A DNA stretch of 64,000 nucleotides from Cumulibacter manganitolerans. GTDB taxonomy: Bacteria > Actinomycetota > Actinomycetes > Mycobacteriales > Antricoccaceae. The notes beneath the pieces are model-generated. The model did not search any database, had not been told where the DNA came from, and saw only the letters and a list, made by a program, of their open reading frames with translations. The stretch lies in the NCBI RefSeq assembly GCF_009602465.1, contig NZ_WBKP01000011.1, forward strand, positions 1 through 64,000, read 5' to 3'. The position numbers and the translations under genes were made by a program. Each line of letters begins with the position of its first letter. The first letter of the stretch is position 1. Shown here one piece after another: positions 8,647 through 17,323 of this stretch.

Positions 8647-9348
8647 ATGATTCGAGCGCAGGTCGACGACTGGCACGGCGCGCGCCGGTTTCGCCTGGAC
8701 GATCCGCCGCGACGGAACTCGCTGGACCTCGCCACGGTGCAGGCGCTGCGTGACGAGCTGCGCGGGACGCCGGATGCGCCGTTCGTCCTGGGCAGCGCCG
8801 CCGACGGAGTGTTCTGCGCCGGCGCCGATCTGAAGGCCGACCGCAGCGAACGGGCTCGCACGAGCGACACGTTGTACGAGGTCTACGAGCTGATCATCAC
8901 CCGACCCGGTCCGGTGCTGGCGGTCGTCGACGGCCTGGCGGTCGGGGGAGGGGCGCAGCTGCTCGCCGCGGCCGACGTGCGCGTCATCGGCGCGCGCGCC
9001 CGCATGCGGTGGGTCGGCGCCGGGCACGGTCTGGTCGTCGGCGCCTGGATCCTGCCGGCGCTGGTCGGCCGGTCCGTGGCGACCGAGCTCGCCCTCACGT
9101 CCCGATGGACCGCCGCCGACGGCCTGGTGGCCCGCGGACTGGCCGGCGAGATAGCGAAGGACCCGGGGGAGCAGGCCGCCGGTCTCCTCGGCCACCTGGC
9201 GACCCTGGATGCCCGCGCAGTCGCCGACTTCAAGTCGATGACCGCCGTCCCCGACCTGGTGGACCGGCTGCGCCATGAGCGACAGCGGAATGCCGACTGG
9301 GACGGGAAAGCGGCCTTTCCTCCGCGGGGGCTTGCGGAACCGCAGTGA
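8647..9348 (+). CDS. Short crotonase-fold (enoyl-CoA hydratase/isomerase family) protein
   Basis: This 233-residue crotonase-superfamily protein has the oxyanion-hole motif FCAGADLKA and the glycine-rich GGGAQLLAAADV. Both catalytic glutamates of true enoyl-CoA hydratases appear absent: Q replaces the first in GGGAQL, and the second region reads GAGHGLVVGAW. It is also ~25 residues shorter than usual hydratases. A different crotonase reaction (isomerase, ring cleavage, thioesterase) is therefore more likely than hydration. Start ATG 8647 is preceded by AAAGGA. It is first in the rightward operon and would share the 8602 operator. Confidence 0.8.
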   Translation: MIRAQVDDWHGARRFRLDDPPRRNSLDLATVQALRDELRGTPDAPFVLGSAADGVFCAGADLKADRSERARTSDTLYEVYELIITRPGPVLAVVDGLAVGGGAQLLAAADVRVIGARARMRWVGAGHGLVVGAWILPALVGRSVATELALTSRWTAADGLVARGLAGEIAKDPGEQAAGLLGHLATLDARAVADFKSMTAVPDLVDRLRHERQRNADWDGKAAFPPRGLAEPQ

Positions 9349-9361
9349 GAGTGTGACGATC

Positions 9362-9384
9362 TGGTATACCAAAGTGGTATACCA
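9362..9384. promoter_or_regulatory. GntR-type operator, two perfect palindromes
   Basis: TGGTATACCA occurs twice (9362-9371 and 9375-9384), with centres 13 bp apart, 20 bp before the SDR start codon. This suggests a separate regulated promoter inside the rightward gene group. Double sites are also found before the MFS gene. Confidence 0.8.
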
Positions 9385-9404
9385 TCTGCCGAACGGAGCA
9401 CGCT

Positions 9405-10202
9405 GTGGATCTCAATCTCGCCGGGCAGGTCGCCTTCATCACCGGAGCCAGCAAGGGCATCGGCTACCAGGTGGCGAAGCATCTCGCCGAAGAAGGCGTC
9501 AGCTGTGTCATCACCGGGCGCGACGACGACAACCTCCAGGCTGCTGCCCGGGAGCTGAGCAGCGCGACCGGCCAGCAGGTCATCGGCCTGGCCGGCGACA
9601 TGAGCAAGAGCGAGGACGTCGAGGCGTGTGTCGCCAAGACCCTCGAGCAGCTGGGGAAGATCGACATCCTGGTCACCTGCGCCGGAAGCTCGCCCGGCGG
9701 GTTGCTCGAGGAGCTCACCGACGAGCAGTGGCATGCATCGCTCAACCTGAAGTTCATGGGCTACGTGCGCTCGGTGCGCGCCGTCGTCCCGCACATGGTC
9801 GAGCAGGGCAAGGGCACCATCGTGCTGGTCGTCGGCAACGACGGTCTCAAGCCGAGCTTCTGGGAGATGACCGCCGGTGCGGCGAACGCGGCAGACCTGA
9901 ACTTCGCCTCGTCGATCGCCGACCAGTACGGACCCAAGGGGGTGCGGGTCAACACCGTCAACCCCGGACCCGTCGACACCGACCGCTGGGACACCCTGGA
10001 GAAGGCGTTCGCGCGCGATATGGGGGTCACGCAGGACGAGGCGCGCAAGGCCGCGGAGCGGTCGGTGCCCCTGGGGCGCATCACCCAGCCGGAGGAGGTC
10101 GCGGCCCTGGTCACCATGCTGTGCTCGGACCGGGTGGGCGCCGTGCACGGTGCGCACATCCCGATCGACGGGGCGCAGCGCAAGGCCTTGATGGAGCGCT
10201 GA
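9405..10202 (+). CDS. SDR family protein with substituted active site
   Basis: This 265-residue Rossmann-fold SDR has an intact NAD(P) motif TGASKGIG (14-21). The region that normally holds Ser...Tyr-x3-Lys reads VGNDGLKPSFWEM then TAGAANAADLNF. Aligned on the usual YGAAKAAL pattern, Tyr becomes Ala and Lys becomes Asn, and the catalytic Ser is also missing. The rest (RVNTVNPGPVDTDRW) is normal. This belongs to a divergent SDR group; it may use other residues or act on a CoA- or ring-bound substrate non-reductively. The start is GTG 9405 with GGAG upstream. It is followed after 7 bp by the CoxG-like gene. Confidence 0.85.
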   Translation: MDLNLAGQVAFITGASKGIGYQVAKHLAEEGVSCVITGRDDDNLQAAARELSSATGQQVIGLAGDMSKSEDVEACVAKTLEQLGKIDILVTCAGSSPGGLLEELTDEQWHASLNLKFMGYVRSVRAVVPHMVEQGKGTIVLVVGNDGLKPSFWEMTAGAANAADLNFASSIADQYGPKGVRVNTVNPGPVDTDRWDTLEKAFARDMGVTQDEARKAAERSVPLGRITQPEEVAALVTMLCSDRVGAVHGAHIPIDGAQRKALMER

Positions 10203-10209
10203 GCAAGCG

Positions 10210-10848
10210 ATGCGGCTGCACAGCTCGTTCGTGATCGGCCGCGGGGTCGATGAGGTGCTCGACGCGGTCCTCGACCTCGAGCGCGCGAGCGGCTGCGTGC
10301 CGGGCGCGCGGGTTGTGGGCACCCACGGAGCCGAGCACGTCGAGGGCGAGCTGAGGCTCAAGGTCGGGCCGCTGGTCGCCACCTACGCCGGATCCGCGCA
10401 GCTGCAGGACATCAGCCGGCAGGACAGGACGTTCGCGCTGCGGGCGCGTGGGCGCGAGATGAACGGTCTGGGACCGGCCGACGCCCTGGTGCGGGTGCGG
10501 CTCAGCGCAGCGGACGGCGGTACGCGCGTGGACCTCGACACCGACCTCAGCATTCGCGGCAAGGCCGCGGAGTACGGCCGTGGCGCGATCGGTGAGCTGG
10601 CCGAGAGGGGCAGCGCAGAGCTCGCCGCGAACCTCGAGCGGATGATCGCGGAGCGGGCGGCCGAGCGGACCGAACCGGCGACCCCGGCCGGCACGTCACC
10701 GGCGCCGCCGGCGGACGCCGAAGGCACCCCGCCCGGCCGACCGGCCCGCGCGACGCTGGTGGCGATCGCCGGCCAGGTCGTCGCGGCGGCCGTCGCGGCC
10801 ACCGCCGCCGCGTACGTCGTGGTACGGCTGGCCGGGAGGCGCCGCTAG
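10210..10848 (+). CDS. CoxG-like SRPBCC protein with C-terminal membrane anchor
   Basis: This 212-residue protein has an N-terminal SRPBCC/CoxG domain (about 1-145; VPGARVVG, GELRLKVGPL, YAGSAQLQDI, RGKAAEYGRG are family landmarks). A Pro/Ala/Thr-rich linker (about 155-180) and a single C-terminal TM helix (about 183-205, LVAIAGQVVAAAVAATAAAY) ending in RRR follow. In carboxidotrophs CoxG tethers CO dehydrogenase to the membrane and helps pass electrons to quinone. Here it sits with a non-CODH molybdenum hydroxylase, so it may dock that enzyme to the respiratory chain. That role is inferred from the family and neighbourhood. Confidence 0.85.
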   Translation: MRLHSSFVIGRGVDEVLDAVLDLERASGCVPGARVVGTHGAEHVEGELRLKVGPLVATYAGSAQLQDISRQDRTFALRARGREMNGLGPADALVRVRLSAADGGTRVDLDTDLSIRGKAAEYGRGAIGELAERGSAELAANLERMIAERAAERTEPATPAGTSPAPPADAEGTPPGRPARATLVAIAGQVVAAAVAATAAAYVVVRLAGRRR

Positions 10849-10863
10849 CGCGGGGCTGACCAC

Positions 10864-10884
10864 GACCGCGCCGTCGGCGCGGTC
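10864..10884. other. Intercistronic hairpin before the hydrolase gene
   Basis: GACCGCGCC and GGCGCGGTC form a 9-bp stem with a 3-base loop, followed at 10888 by the GGAAGGA ribosome-binding site of the alpha/beta hydrolase gene. No T-tract follows, so it is more likely an mRNA processing or stability element, or a weak terminator, than a full stop. Confidence 0.45.
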
Positions 10885-10901
10885 GAACGGAAGGACGAAG
10901 C

Positions 10902-11783
10902 ATGGCATTCACCACCACGGACGACGGCGTGCGCCTCTACTACGAGGAGCAGGGCAGCGGCACGCCGATCGTGTTCATCCACGAGTTCGCCGGCGACCAC
11001 CGGTCGTGGCCGCACCAGATGCGGTACTTCTCCCGCGGCTACCGCTGCGCGACCTACGGCGCCCGAGGCTACCCGCCGTCCGCCGTACCCGAGGATCCTG
11101 CGGCGTACGGCCAGCATCGCGCCGCCGACGACGCCGTGGCGATCCTGGACGCGCTGGGTGCCGAGAAGGCCTTCTTCGTCGGCAACTCCATGGGCGGCTT
11201 CGCGGCCCTTCATGTCGGGCTGCGGCACCCCGACCGGGTGCTGGGCATCGTGTCGTCGGGTTGCGGATACGGCGCCCACCCCGACAAGCAGGACGGCTTC
11301 CGCGCCGAGAGCGAGACGATCGCCCAGGCCTTCGAGAACGAGGGTGCGGAGGCCATGTCGGAGTGGTACGGCGTCGGGCCGGCCCGCGTGCAGTACCAGG
11401 CCAAGGACCCACGCGGGCACGCCGAGCACGTCCGGGTGCTCGCCGAGCACAGCAATCTGGGGGCGAGCCTGACGATGCGCGCCGTGCAGAAGTCCCGTCC
11501 GTCGTTGTACGACCTGCGCGACCAGCTCGCCGCCATGTCGCTTCCGCTGCTCGTGATAGCCGGCGACGAGGATGACGGCGTCCTCGATACCGACCTGATG
11601 CTCAAGCGCACGGTGCCGCGCTGCGGTCTCGCGGTGCTGCCGCGCTCGGGGCACGTGACGAACCTGGAGGAGCCGGAGCTCTACAACCGGCTGCTGGAGT
11701 CGTTCTTCACGCAGGTCGAGCACGGCGGATGGGGACCTCGGGACCCGCGGTCCATATCCGGCTCCACGACCGGGGCGAAGTAG
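10902..11783 (+). CDS. Alpha/beta hydrolase (enol-lactonase-like)
   Basis: This 293-residue hydrolase has nucleophile elbow GNSMGG (S96), an acid in the IAGDEDDGV segment (D222 or a neighbour) and H251 in SGHVTNLEEPE. The overall pattern is that of 3-oxoadipate enol-lactonase and C-C hydrolases. An unusual HEFAGD replaces the common HGxxG oxyanion turn, so the oxyanion hole may be atypical. In the cluster it could open a ring lactone, amide or imide after hydroxylation. GGAAGGA precedes the ATG. It ends 3 bp before the CoA-transferase gene. Confidence 0.85.
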   Translation: MAFTTTDDGVRLYYEEQGSGTPIVFIHEFAGDHRSWPHQMRYFSRGYRCATYGARGYPPSAVPEDPAAYGQHRAADDAVAILDALGAEKAFFVGNSMGGFAALHVGLRHPDRVLGIVSSGCGYGAHPDKQDGFRAESETIAQAFENEGAEAMSEWYGVGPARVQYQAKDPRGHAEHVRVLAEHSNLGASLTMRAVQKSRPSLYDLRDQLAAMSLPLLVIAGDEDDGVLDTDLMLKRTVPRCGLAVLPRSGHVTNLEEPELYNRLLESFFTQVEHGGWGPRDPRSISGSTTGAK

Positions 11784-11786
11784 CCC

Positions 11787-12983
11787 ATGGGCACCGCGCT
11801 GCCGCTGGACGGCGTGAAGGTGGTCGACTTCAGCCAGTTCCTCGCCGGGCCGTACTGCACGATGCAGCTGGCGGATCTCGGCGCGGACGTGATCAAGGTG
11901 GAGCGCCCCGGCGGCGGCGACGACGCGCGAGACATGGGGCCTCGCGTGGCGGGTGAGAGCTACTCGTTCCAGGCGCCCAACCGCAACAAGCGCTCGATCG
12001 CCATCGACCTGCGCGGCGACGCCGGCCGGGGTCTGGCCCGCGAGCTGATAGCCGGCGCGGACGTCGTGGTGGAGAGCTTCCGGCCGGGCGTGGCCGACCG
12101 TCTCGGCATCGGGTACGCAGCGGTCGGGCCGGCCTCGCCCGACCTGGTCTACTGCTCGATCAGCGGGTTCGGGCAGACCGGGCCGATCAGCCGCCGACCG
12201 GGATTCGACATCATCGCCCAGGGGATGGGCGGGTTCATGCGGATGACGGGCGAGCCCGGCGGAGCGCCGGTCAAGGTCGGGGTCGCGATCACCGACCTGG
12301 CCGCCGGCCTGAATGCGAGCATCGCGATCCTCGCCGCCTACGTGCACCGGCTGCGCGGCGGATCCGGGCAGTACATCGACATCTCCCTGCTGGACGCCGG
12401 CATCGGGCTCACCGTCTGGGAGTCGGCCGCGTACTTCGGCGGTGGGGAGGACGCGACCGCGACCGGCTCCCGTCATCGCAAGATCGCTCCCTATCAGGCG
12501 TTCCCGACGTCCGACGGGTACGTGACGGTGGGGGCGAACAACCAGAAGCTCTGGGAGGTCTTCTGCACGCAGGTGCTGGAGAGGCCGGACCTGCCGCAGC
12601 GCACCGAATACGCCACGGTCACCGACCGCATCACCCGCGTCGACCAGCTCGAGGCGGAGCTCTCCGCGGTGCTGCGCGAGCACCCGACGGAGCACTGGGC
12701 GGCCCGGCTCGACAGCGCCGGCGTCCCCGGCGGGCCGGTGCTCACGTACGCCGAGGCGATGCAGCAGGAGCAGGTGCTCCGCCGAGGCATGGTCGCGCAG
12801 GTGCCGCACCCGACGATCGGCGATGTGCGGGTGCTCGGGCCGGTCGCGAAGATGTCCCGCACGACCCCTACGGTCCGTTCCGCGGCGCCGTTGCTCGGCG
12901 CCGACACCGACGCCGTGCTGGCCGAGATCGGCTACTCGAACGCCGATATATCGGCGTTCCGCGATGCCGGCACGGTCGCCTAG
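11787..12983 (+). CDS. CaiB/BaiF class III CoA-transferase
   Basis: This 398-residue protein is of normal length for family III CoA-transferases, which move CoA between carboxylic acids through an aspartyl-CoA anhydride. The N-terminal signature KVVDFSQFLAGPYCT is present. The catalytic aspartate is D141 in PGFDIIAQGMGGFM, followed by the family motif VGVAITDLAAGL. It probably activates the acid substrate or an intermediate of the catabolic island. It is the last gene of the rightward operon and ends 9 bp from a convergent lipoprotein gene, without a visible terminator. Confidence 0.93.
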   Translation: MGTALPLDGVKVVDFSQFLAGPYCTMQLADLGADVIKVERPGGGDDARDMGPRVAGESYSFQAPNRNKRSIAIDLRGDAGRGLARELIAGADVVVESFRPGVADRLGIGYAAVGPASPDLVYCSISGFGQTGPISRRPGFDIIAQGMGGFMRMTGEPGGAPVKVGVAITDLAAGLNASIAILAAYVHRLRGGSGQYIDISLLDAGIGLTVWESAAYFGGGEDATATGSRHRKIAPYQAFPTSDGYVTVGANNQKLWEVFCTQVLERPDLPQRTEYATVTDRITRVDQLEAELSAVLREHPTEHWAARLDSAGVPGGPVLTYAEAMQQEQVLRRGMVAQVPHPTIGDVRVLGPVAKMSRTTPTVRSAAPLLGADTDAVLAEIGYSNADISAFRDAGTVA

Positions 12984-12992
12984 CAGCCGGCG

Positions 12993-13682
12993 CTAGCGCT
13001 GGACGTCGATCACCACGCGCGAGGGGTTGGCGACGTAGAACACCCGGAACGGCTTCTTGCCGTCGATCCCCAGCACCACCTGCGTCATGCCCTCGAAGGT
13101 GCCGTCGTTGAACACGCCCTTGATCGCGGTCGTGCCGGACGTCGCGATCGGGCCACCGGGCACCGTCGCCTGGCCGGGCTGGGGAATCGTGGTGCCGGTG
13201 AGCACGATCGAGATGATCGCGCTACCGCCGGGCGAGATCGCCGCTCCGGAGCCCTGGCGCGAGGCGGCGTCGACGTACTTCGCCTCCCAGCCTGGCTTTC
13301 CCGGCCCGGTGAACTCCAGCACCACACGGTCGAAGCCCGGCTGGACGCCGCTGCGTACGGCGGTCAGCACCAGCGCCGCATCCGTCGTGGCGGTCGCGGT
13401 GTCCGGGCTGGTGTCCGCCACGAACGGTGCATCGCTGCCCTGCGGGCTGGCCGACGCGTCGGTCGAGGACGACTTTGCGGCCGTGCCGCTCGTGGCCGCT
13501 GCCGAGCCCTGCGAACCGCTGGTCGCCGGTGCGCTCGAGGACGAGGTCCGCGAGGCGGACGACGCCGAGCCGGACGCACCCGGTGTCCCGGACGGCTCGC
13601 TCGCGCATCCGGCGAGCACGCCCGCCGCCAGCCCGAACGCCGCGGCTGCGCTCACCGATCGACGCACGACGTTGCTGCTCAT
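12993..13682 (-). CDS. AMIN-like domain lipoprotein
   Basis: This 229-residue exported lipoprotein has a signal peptide with lipobox LAGC (C26) and a long Ser/Ala/Thr-rich linker (about 27-85). A C-terminal beta-rich domain of the AMIN-like type follows (GVQPGFDRVVLEFTG, then FRVFYVANPSRVVIDVQR at the very end). In actinobacteria such domains are thought to bind the cell wall. Its ATG overlaps the HMG-CoA lyase stop by ATGA, an odd pairing of a cytoplasmic enzyme with a surface protein that probably reflects only compact packing. Confidence 0.85.
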   Translation of the reverse strand: MSSNVVRRSVSAAAAFGLAAGVLAGCASEPSGTPGASGSASSASRTSSSSAPATSGSQGSAAATSGTAAKSSSTDASASPQGSDAPFVADTSPDTATATTDAALVLTAVRSGVQPGFDRVVLEFTGPGKPGWEAKYVDAASRQGSGAAISPGGSAIISIVLTGTTIPQPGQATVPGGPIATSGTTAIKGVFNDGTFEGMTQVVLGIDGKKPFRVFYVANPSRVVIDVQR

Positions 13683-14596
13683 GAGGTGCTCCCTTCGCGG
13701 GGTGGGAATCCACCGGCCTTGCCCAGCAGGGCGGGCGTGTCGTGCTGCAGCTCGCCGGCCAGGAAGGCAGCGACCGAGGTGACCGCCTCCAGGTCGATCC
13801 CGGTGCGGTAGCCCATCCGGTGAGCGAGATACAGCAGGTCCTCGGTGGCGATGTTGCCGGTCGCGGCGGGCGCGAACGGGCAGCCGCCGATGCCGCCGGC
13901 GCTCGCGTCGAGGACGCGCACCCCCGCCTGCAGCGCCGCGTACGCGTTGGCGTACCCCGTGTTGCGGGTGTTGTGGAAGTGCCCGCGCAGCCGGACGCCG
14001 TCCCCGACCTCGTCACGGATCGCGGTGAACAGCCGGGTCACCTCGGTCGGCACCGCCACCCCGATGGTGTCGCCCAGCGCGATCTCGTCGACGCCGGCAC
14101 GGGCGGCCCGCGCGGCCAGGCCCACCACGACCTCCGGGTCGACCTCGCCGTCGAACGGGCAGCCGAAGGACGTGGTGATCGTGATCGAGACCGGGATCGC
14201 GGCCTGCCGCACCTCGGCGATGACCTGCTCGGCCTCGCTGATGATCGCCTCGACGCTGGAGTTCTGGTTGCGTTGCGCGAACCCCTCGGAGGCACTCGCG
14301 ACGACGTTGACCTCGTCGACGCCGGCCGCCTGGGCGCGAGCCCAGCCCCGGGAGTTCAGCACCAGGCCGATGTAGGAGACGTCGTCCCGCCGCGGAACCG
14401 CCTCCATGACCGCCTCGGAGTCGGCCATCGCCGGCACCAGCTTCGGGTGCACGAAGGAGGCGGCCTCGATGCGCCGTACCCCCGCGTCGACCAGCTGCTC
14501 GATGAGCGACACCTTCGCGCCGGTGCTGAGCAGGGTCTTCTCGTTCTGCAGGCCGTCGCGTGGCGAGACCTCCACGATGGAGAGCTGTTCTGGCAT
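13679..14596 (-). CDS. mvaB: Hydroxymethylglutaryl-CoA lyase
   Basis: This 305-residue HMGL-like TIM-barrel enzyme cleaves HMG-CoA to acetoacetate and acetyl-CoA in leucine degradation. Clear signatures are SPRDGLQNE (11-19), ITTSFGCPFDGEV, the metal-binding HFHNT and the catalytic-loop GGIGGCPFAPAATGNIATED with its conserved cysteine. No other leucine-catabolic genes are nearby. Related aldol-lyase activity on other 3-hydroxyacyl-CoAs cannot be excluded. Confidence 0.93.
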   Translation of the reverse strand: MPEQLSIVEVSPRDGLQNEKTLLSTGAKVSLIEQLVDAGVRRIEAASFVHPKLVPAMADSEAVMEAVPRRDDVSYIGLVLNSRGWARAQAAGVDEVNVVASASEGFAQRNQNSSVEAIISEAEQVIAEVRQAAIPVSITITTSFGCPFDGEVDPEVVVGLAARAARAGVDEIALGDTIGVAVPTEVTRLFTAIRDEVGDGVRLRGHFHNTRNTGYANAYAALQAGVRVLDASAGGIGGCPFAPAATGNIATEDLLYLAHRMGYRTGIDLEAVTSVAAFLAGELQHDTPALLGKAGGFPPREGSTS

Positions 14597-14754
14597 AGGC
14601 CGATCGTAGAGGGAATTAACCGGCCCGACACGCGGGCCTGGGCGTGTCGACGATCAGCCGGCGAGACGTGGGCATAGGTTCAGCGGTGTACGGCCCACAA
14701 TTGAACAGCAGTCCATGATGTCGATAACGCCTCCGCTCTCTAGGAGAACTACCC

Positions 14755-16101
14755 ATGGCACCACGCGCGAGCTCCACTTCCAGCACGACCCGTCAGCCGG
14801 AAGGAGGACAGCGCCGGTGCTATGTGCTCGACACGAGCGTGCTGCTGTCCGACCCCTCCGCCCTGCGCCGATTCGGTGAGCACGAGGTCGTGCTGCCGAT
14901 CGTCGTGATCAGCGAGCTGGAGGCCAAACGCCACCATCCCGAGCTGGGCTGGTTCGCCCGCGAGACGCTGCGGGTGCTCGACGACCTGCGGCACGAGTTC
15001 GGCCGGCTCGACGGCCCCACGCCGATCGGCGAGGACGGCGGCACGCTGCGGGTCGAGCTCAACCACGTCGACGCCGGCGTCCTGCCCAACGGCTTCCGCG
15101 ACGGCGGCAACGACGCGCGGATCCTCGCGGTGGCGCTGAACCTGCGCGCCGAGGGCGAGGACGTCGTGCTGGTCACGAAGGACATGCCGCTGCGGGTCAA
15201 GGCCGCGGCCGTCGGCCTGCCCGCGGAGGAGTACCGCGCCATCGGCGCGGTCGAGACCGGCTGGACGGGCATGCGCGAGCTGGAGATGACCGCCGAGCAG
15301 ATCGACCACCTCTTCGAGTCGACGGTGATCGACCACGACGACGCGCGTGCGCTGCCCTGCCACACCGGAGTCGTGATCAACGGCTCGGGCAGCTCGGTGC
15401 TCGGGCGGGTGACCCCGGAGAAGCAGGTCCGGCTGATCCGCGGCAATGCCGAGGCGTTCGGGCTGCGCGGGCGGTCCGCCGAGCAGCGGATCGCTCTGGA
15501 CGCGCTCCTCGACGAGAGCATCGGCATCGTCTCGCTCGGCGGCCGGGCCGGCACCGGCAAGTCGGCGCTCGCGCTCTGCGCCGGCCTCGAGGCGGTGCTC
15601 GAGCGCCGGGTGCACAAGAAGGTCATCGTCTTCCGCCCGCTGTACGCCGTCGGCGGCCAGGAGCTCGGCTACCTCCCGGGCACCGAGGGCGAGAAGATGA
15701 ACCCCTGGGCGCAGGCGGTGTTCGACACCCTCGGCGCGGTGACCTCGCGGCAGGTCATCGACGAGGTGCTGCAACGGGATCTGCTGGAGGTGCTGCCGCT
15801 GACCCATATCCGGGGCCGGTCGCTGCACGACGCCTTCGTGATCGTCGACGAGGCCCAGTCGCTCGAGCGCAACGTGCTGCTGACCGTGCTGAGCCGGATG
15901 GGGCAGAACTCCCGCGTCGTCCTGACCCACGACGTGGCGCAGCGCGACAACCTCCGGGTGGGCCGGCACGACGGGATCAACGCGGTGATCGAGTCGATGA
16001 AGGGCCACCCGCTGTTCGCGCACTTTACGCTCAGCCGCAGCGAGCGCTCGCCGATCGCCGCGCTGGTCACCTCACTGCTGGAGGAGTACCCGGCCGTCTG
16101 A
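14755..16101 (+). CDS. phoH2: PhoH-like protein with N-terminal PIN domain (PhoH2 type)
   Basis: This 448-residue fusion has a PIN RNase domain (about 22-165; [12 protein letters not shown] with acidic D26, then [12 protein letters not shown]) and a PhoH ATPase domain (about 235-445). The Walker A is GGRAGTGKS (262-270), Walker B is VIVDEAQS and sensor motif VLTHD. Mycobacterial PhoH2 is an ATP-dependent RNA helicase/RNase paired with the small antitoxin-like PhoAT. No PhoAT-like gene overlaps its 5' end here. CTAGGAGAACTACCC places a good ribosome-binding site before ATG 14755. Confidence 0.92.
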   Translation: MAPRASSTSSTTRQPEGGQRRCYVLDTSVLLSDPSALRRFGEHEVVLPIVVISELEAKRHHPELGWFARETLRVLDDLRHEFGRLDGPTPIGEDGGTLRVELNHVDAGVLPNGFRDGGNDARILAVALNLRAEGEDVVLVTKDMPLRVKAAAVGLPAEEYRAIGAVETGWTGMRELEMTAEQIDHLFESTVIDHDDARALPCHTGVVINGSGSSVLGRVTPEKQVRLIRGNAEAFGLRGRSAEQRIALDALLDESIGIVSLGGRAGTGKSALALCAGLEAVLERRVHKKVIVFRPLYAVGGQELGYLPGTEGEKMNPWAQAVFDTLGAVTSRQVIDEVLQRDLLEVLPLTHIRGRSLHDAFVIVDEAQSLERNVLLTVLSRMGQNSRVVLTHDVAQRDNLRVGRHDGINAVIESMKGHPLFAHFTLSRSERSPIAALVTSLLEEYPAV

Positions 16102-16108
16102 TGCGCTC

Positions 16109-16159
16109 GCGGTGGCTTCTACCCCGATCGGACGCCGATAGCGGGGTGGAAGCCACCGC
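16109..16159. terminator. Bidirectional terminator hairpin, 18-bp stem
   Basis: 16109-16126 pairs with 16142-16159 (GCGGTGGCTTC... with GAAGCCACCGC) with one mismatch and a 15-base loop. It lies between the convergent phoH and glpX genes and can stop transcripts from both. Confidence 0.8.
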
Positions 16160-16210
16160 GCGTGCGGCGAGCGGGGCAGCACCCACCGCCACCGCCGGAG
16201 CCGCGCCGGG

Positions 16211-17233
16211 CTAGGCGAGCGGTGCCGGGTCGTCGTACAGGTCGTGGATCTTGCTCAGCCGGTGGCGCGCGTCGATCTGCCGGATCGTCCCGGACGAGTG
16301 CCGCATGACCAGCGACGACGTGTACGCGGCGCCGGCCTCGTAGCGCACGCCCTTGAGCAGCTCGCCGTCGGTGATGCCGGTGGCGCTGAAGAACACGTTC
16401 TCGCCGCGGACCAGGTCCTGGATGCCCAGCACCCGGTCCAGGTCGTGTCCCGCGTCGATCGCCTTCTGCCGCTCGGCGTCGTCCCGCGGCCACAGCTTGC
16501 CCTGGATCTCGCCGCCCATGCACTTCAGCGCGCAGGCCGCGATGATGCCCTCCGGCGTCCCGCCGACGCCCATGAGGACGTCGACCGCCGCACCGCGCTG
16601 CGCCGCGGCGATCGCGCCGGCGACGTCACCGTCGGTGATGAACTTGATGCGGGCGCCGGCCTGCCGGATGTCGTGCACGAGCTGCTCGTGACGGGGCCGG
16701 TCGAGCACGCAGACAGTCAGGTCGCGGACCGGGCGGCCCTTCGCCTTGGAGATGCTGGCCAGGTTGTCGGCCACGGAGGCGTTGATGTCGATCGCTCCGA
16801 CGGCGTCCGGGCCGACGGCGATCTTCTCCATGTAGAACACCGCCGACGGGTCGAACATCGAGCCGCGGTCGGCCAGGGCCATCACAGCGATCGCGTTGGG
16901 CATGCCCTTGGCCATCAGCGTCGTCCCGTCGATGGGGTCGACCGCCACGTCGTACGCGTGCCCGCTGCCCGCGCCGACCTGCTCGCCGTTGAACAGCATG
17001 GGGGCGTCGTCCTTCTCACCCTCGCCGATGACCACGACGCCCTGCATCTCGACGGTCGCGATCAGCGAGCGCATGGCGTCGACCGCGGCACCGTCGCCGT
17101 CGTTCTTGCGCCCGCGGCCCACCCAGCGGGACGCCGCGAGGGCGGCCGCCTCGGTGACCCTGACGAGCTCCAGCGCGATATTCCGGTCGGGCGCGGACAC
17201 CGAGGCTGACGTGGACGCATTCTCACCGGGCAC
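16211..17233 (-). CDS. glpX: Class II fructose-1,6-bisphosphatase
   Basis: This 340-residue enzyme of gluconeogenesis removes the 1-phosphate of fructose 1,6-bisphosphate. Metal/phosphate motifs GEGEKDDAP and DPIDGTT and the C-terminal [10 protein letters not shown] are intact. Length and placement beside a DUF4245 gene match M. tuberculosis glpX (Rv1099c/Rv1100). Divergent from the DUF4245 gene with a 90-bp shared upstream region. Confidence 0.96.
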   Translation of the reverse strand: MPGENASTSASVSAPDRNIALELVRVTEAAALAASRWVGRGRKNDGDGAAVDAMRSLIATVEMQGVVVIGEGEKDDAPMLFNGEQVGAGSGHAYDVAVDPIDGTTLMAKGMPNAIAVMALADRGSMFDPSAVFYMEKIAVGPDAVGAIDINASVADNLASISKAKGRPVRDLTVCVLDRPRHEQLVHDIRQAGARIKFITDGDVAGAIAAAQRGAAVDVLMGVGGTPEGIIAACALKCMGGEIQGKLWPRDDAERQKAIDAGHDLDRVLGIQDLVRGENVFFSATGITDGELLKGVRYEAGAAYTSSLVMRHSSGTIRQIDARHRLSKIHDLYDDPAPLA

Positions 17234-17323
17234 GGCTTGATCTCCTTCACAGGCGGGCTTTCGTCCATCCTATTGGGTGGGGCCCCGGCGAACGCGGTCC
17301 GCCACTGTCGGCATGATGGTTCG

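Noticed and set aside
14597-14754. PhoAT-like antitoxin gene before phoH
   Set aside because: No small frame with a ribosome-binding site overlapping or abutting the phoH start.
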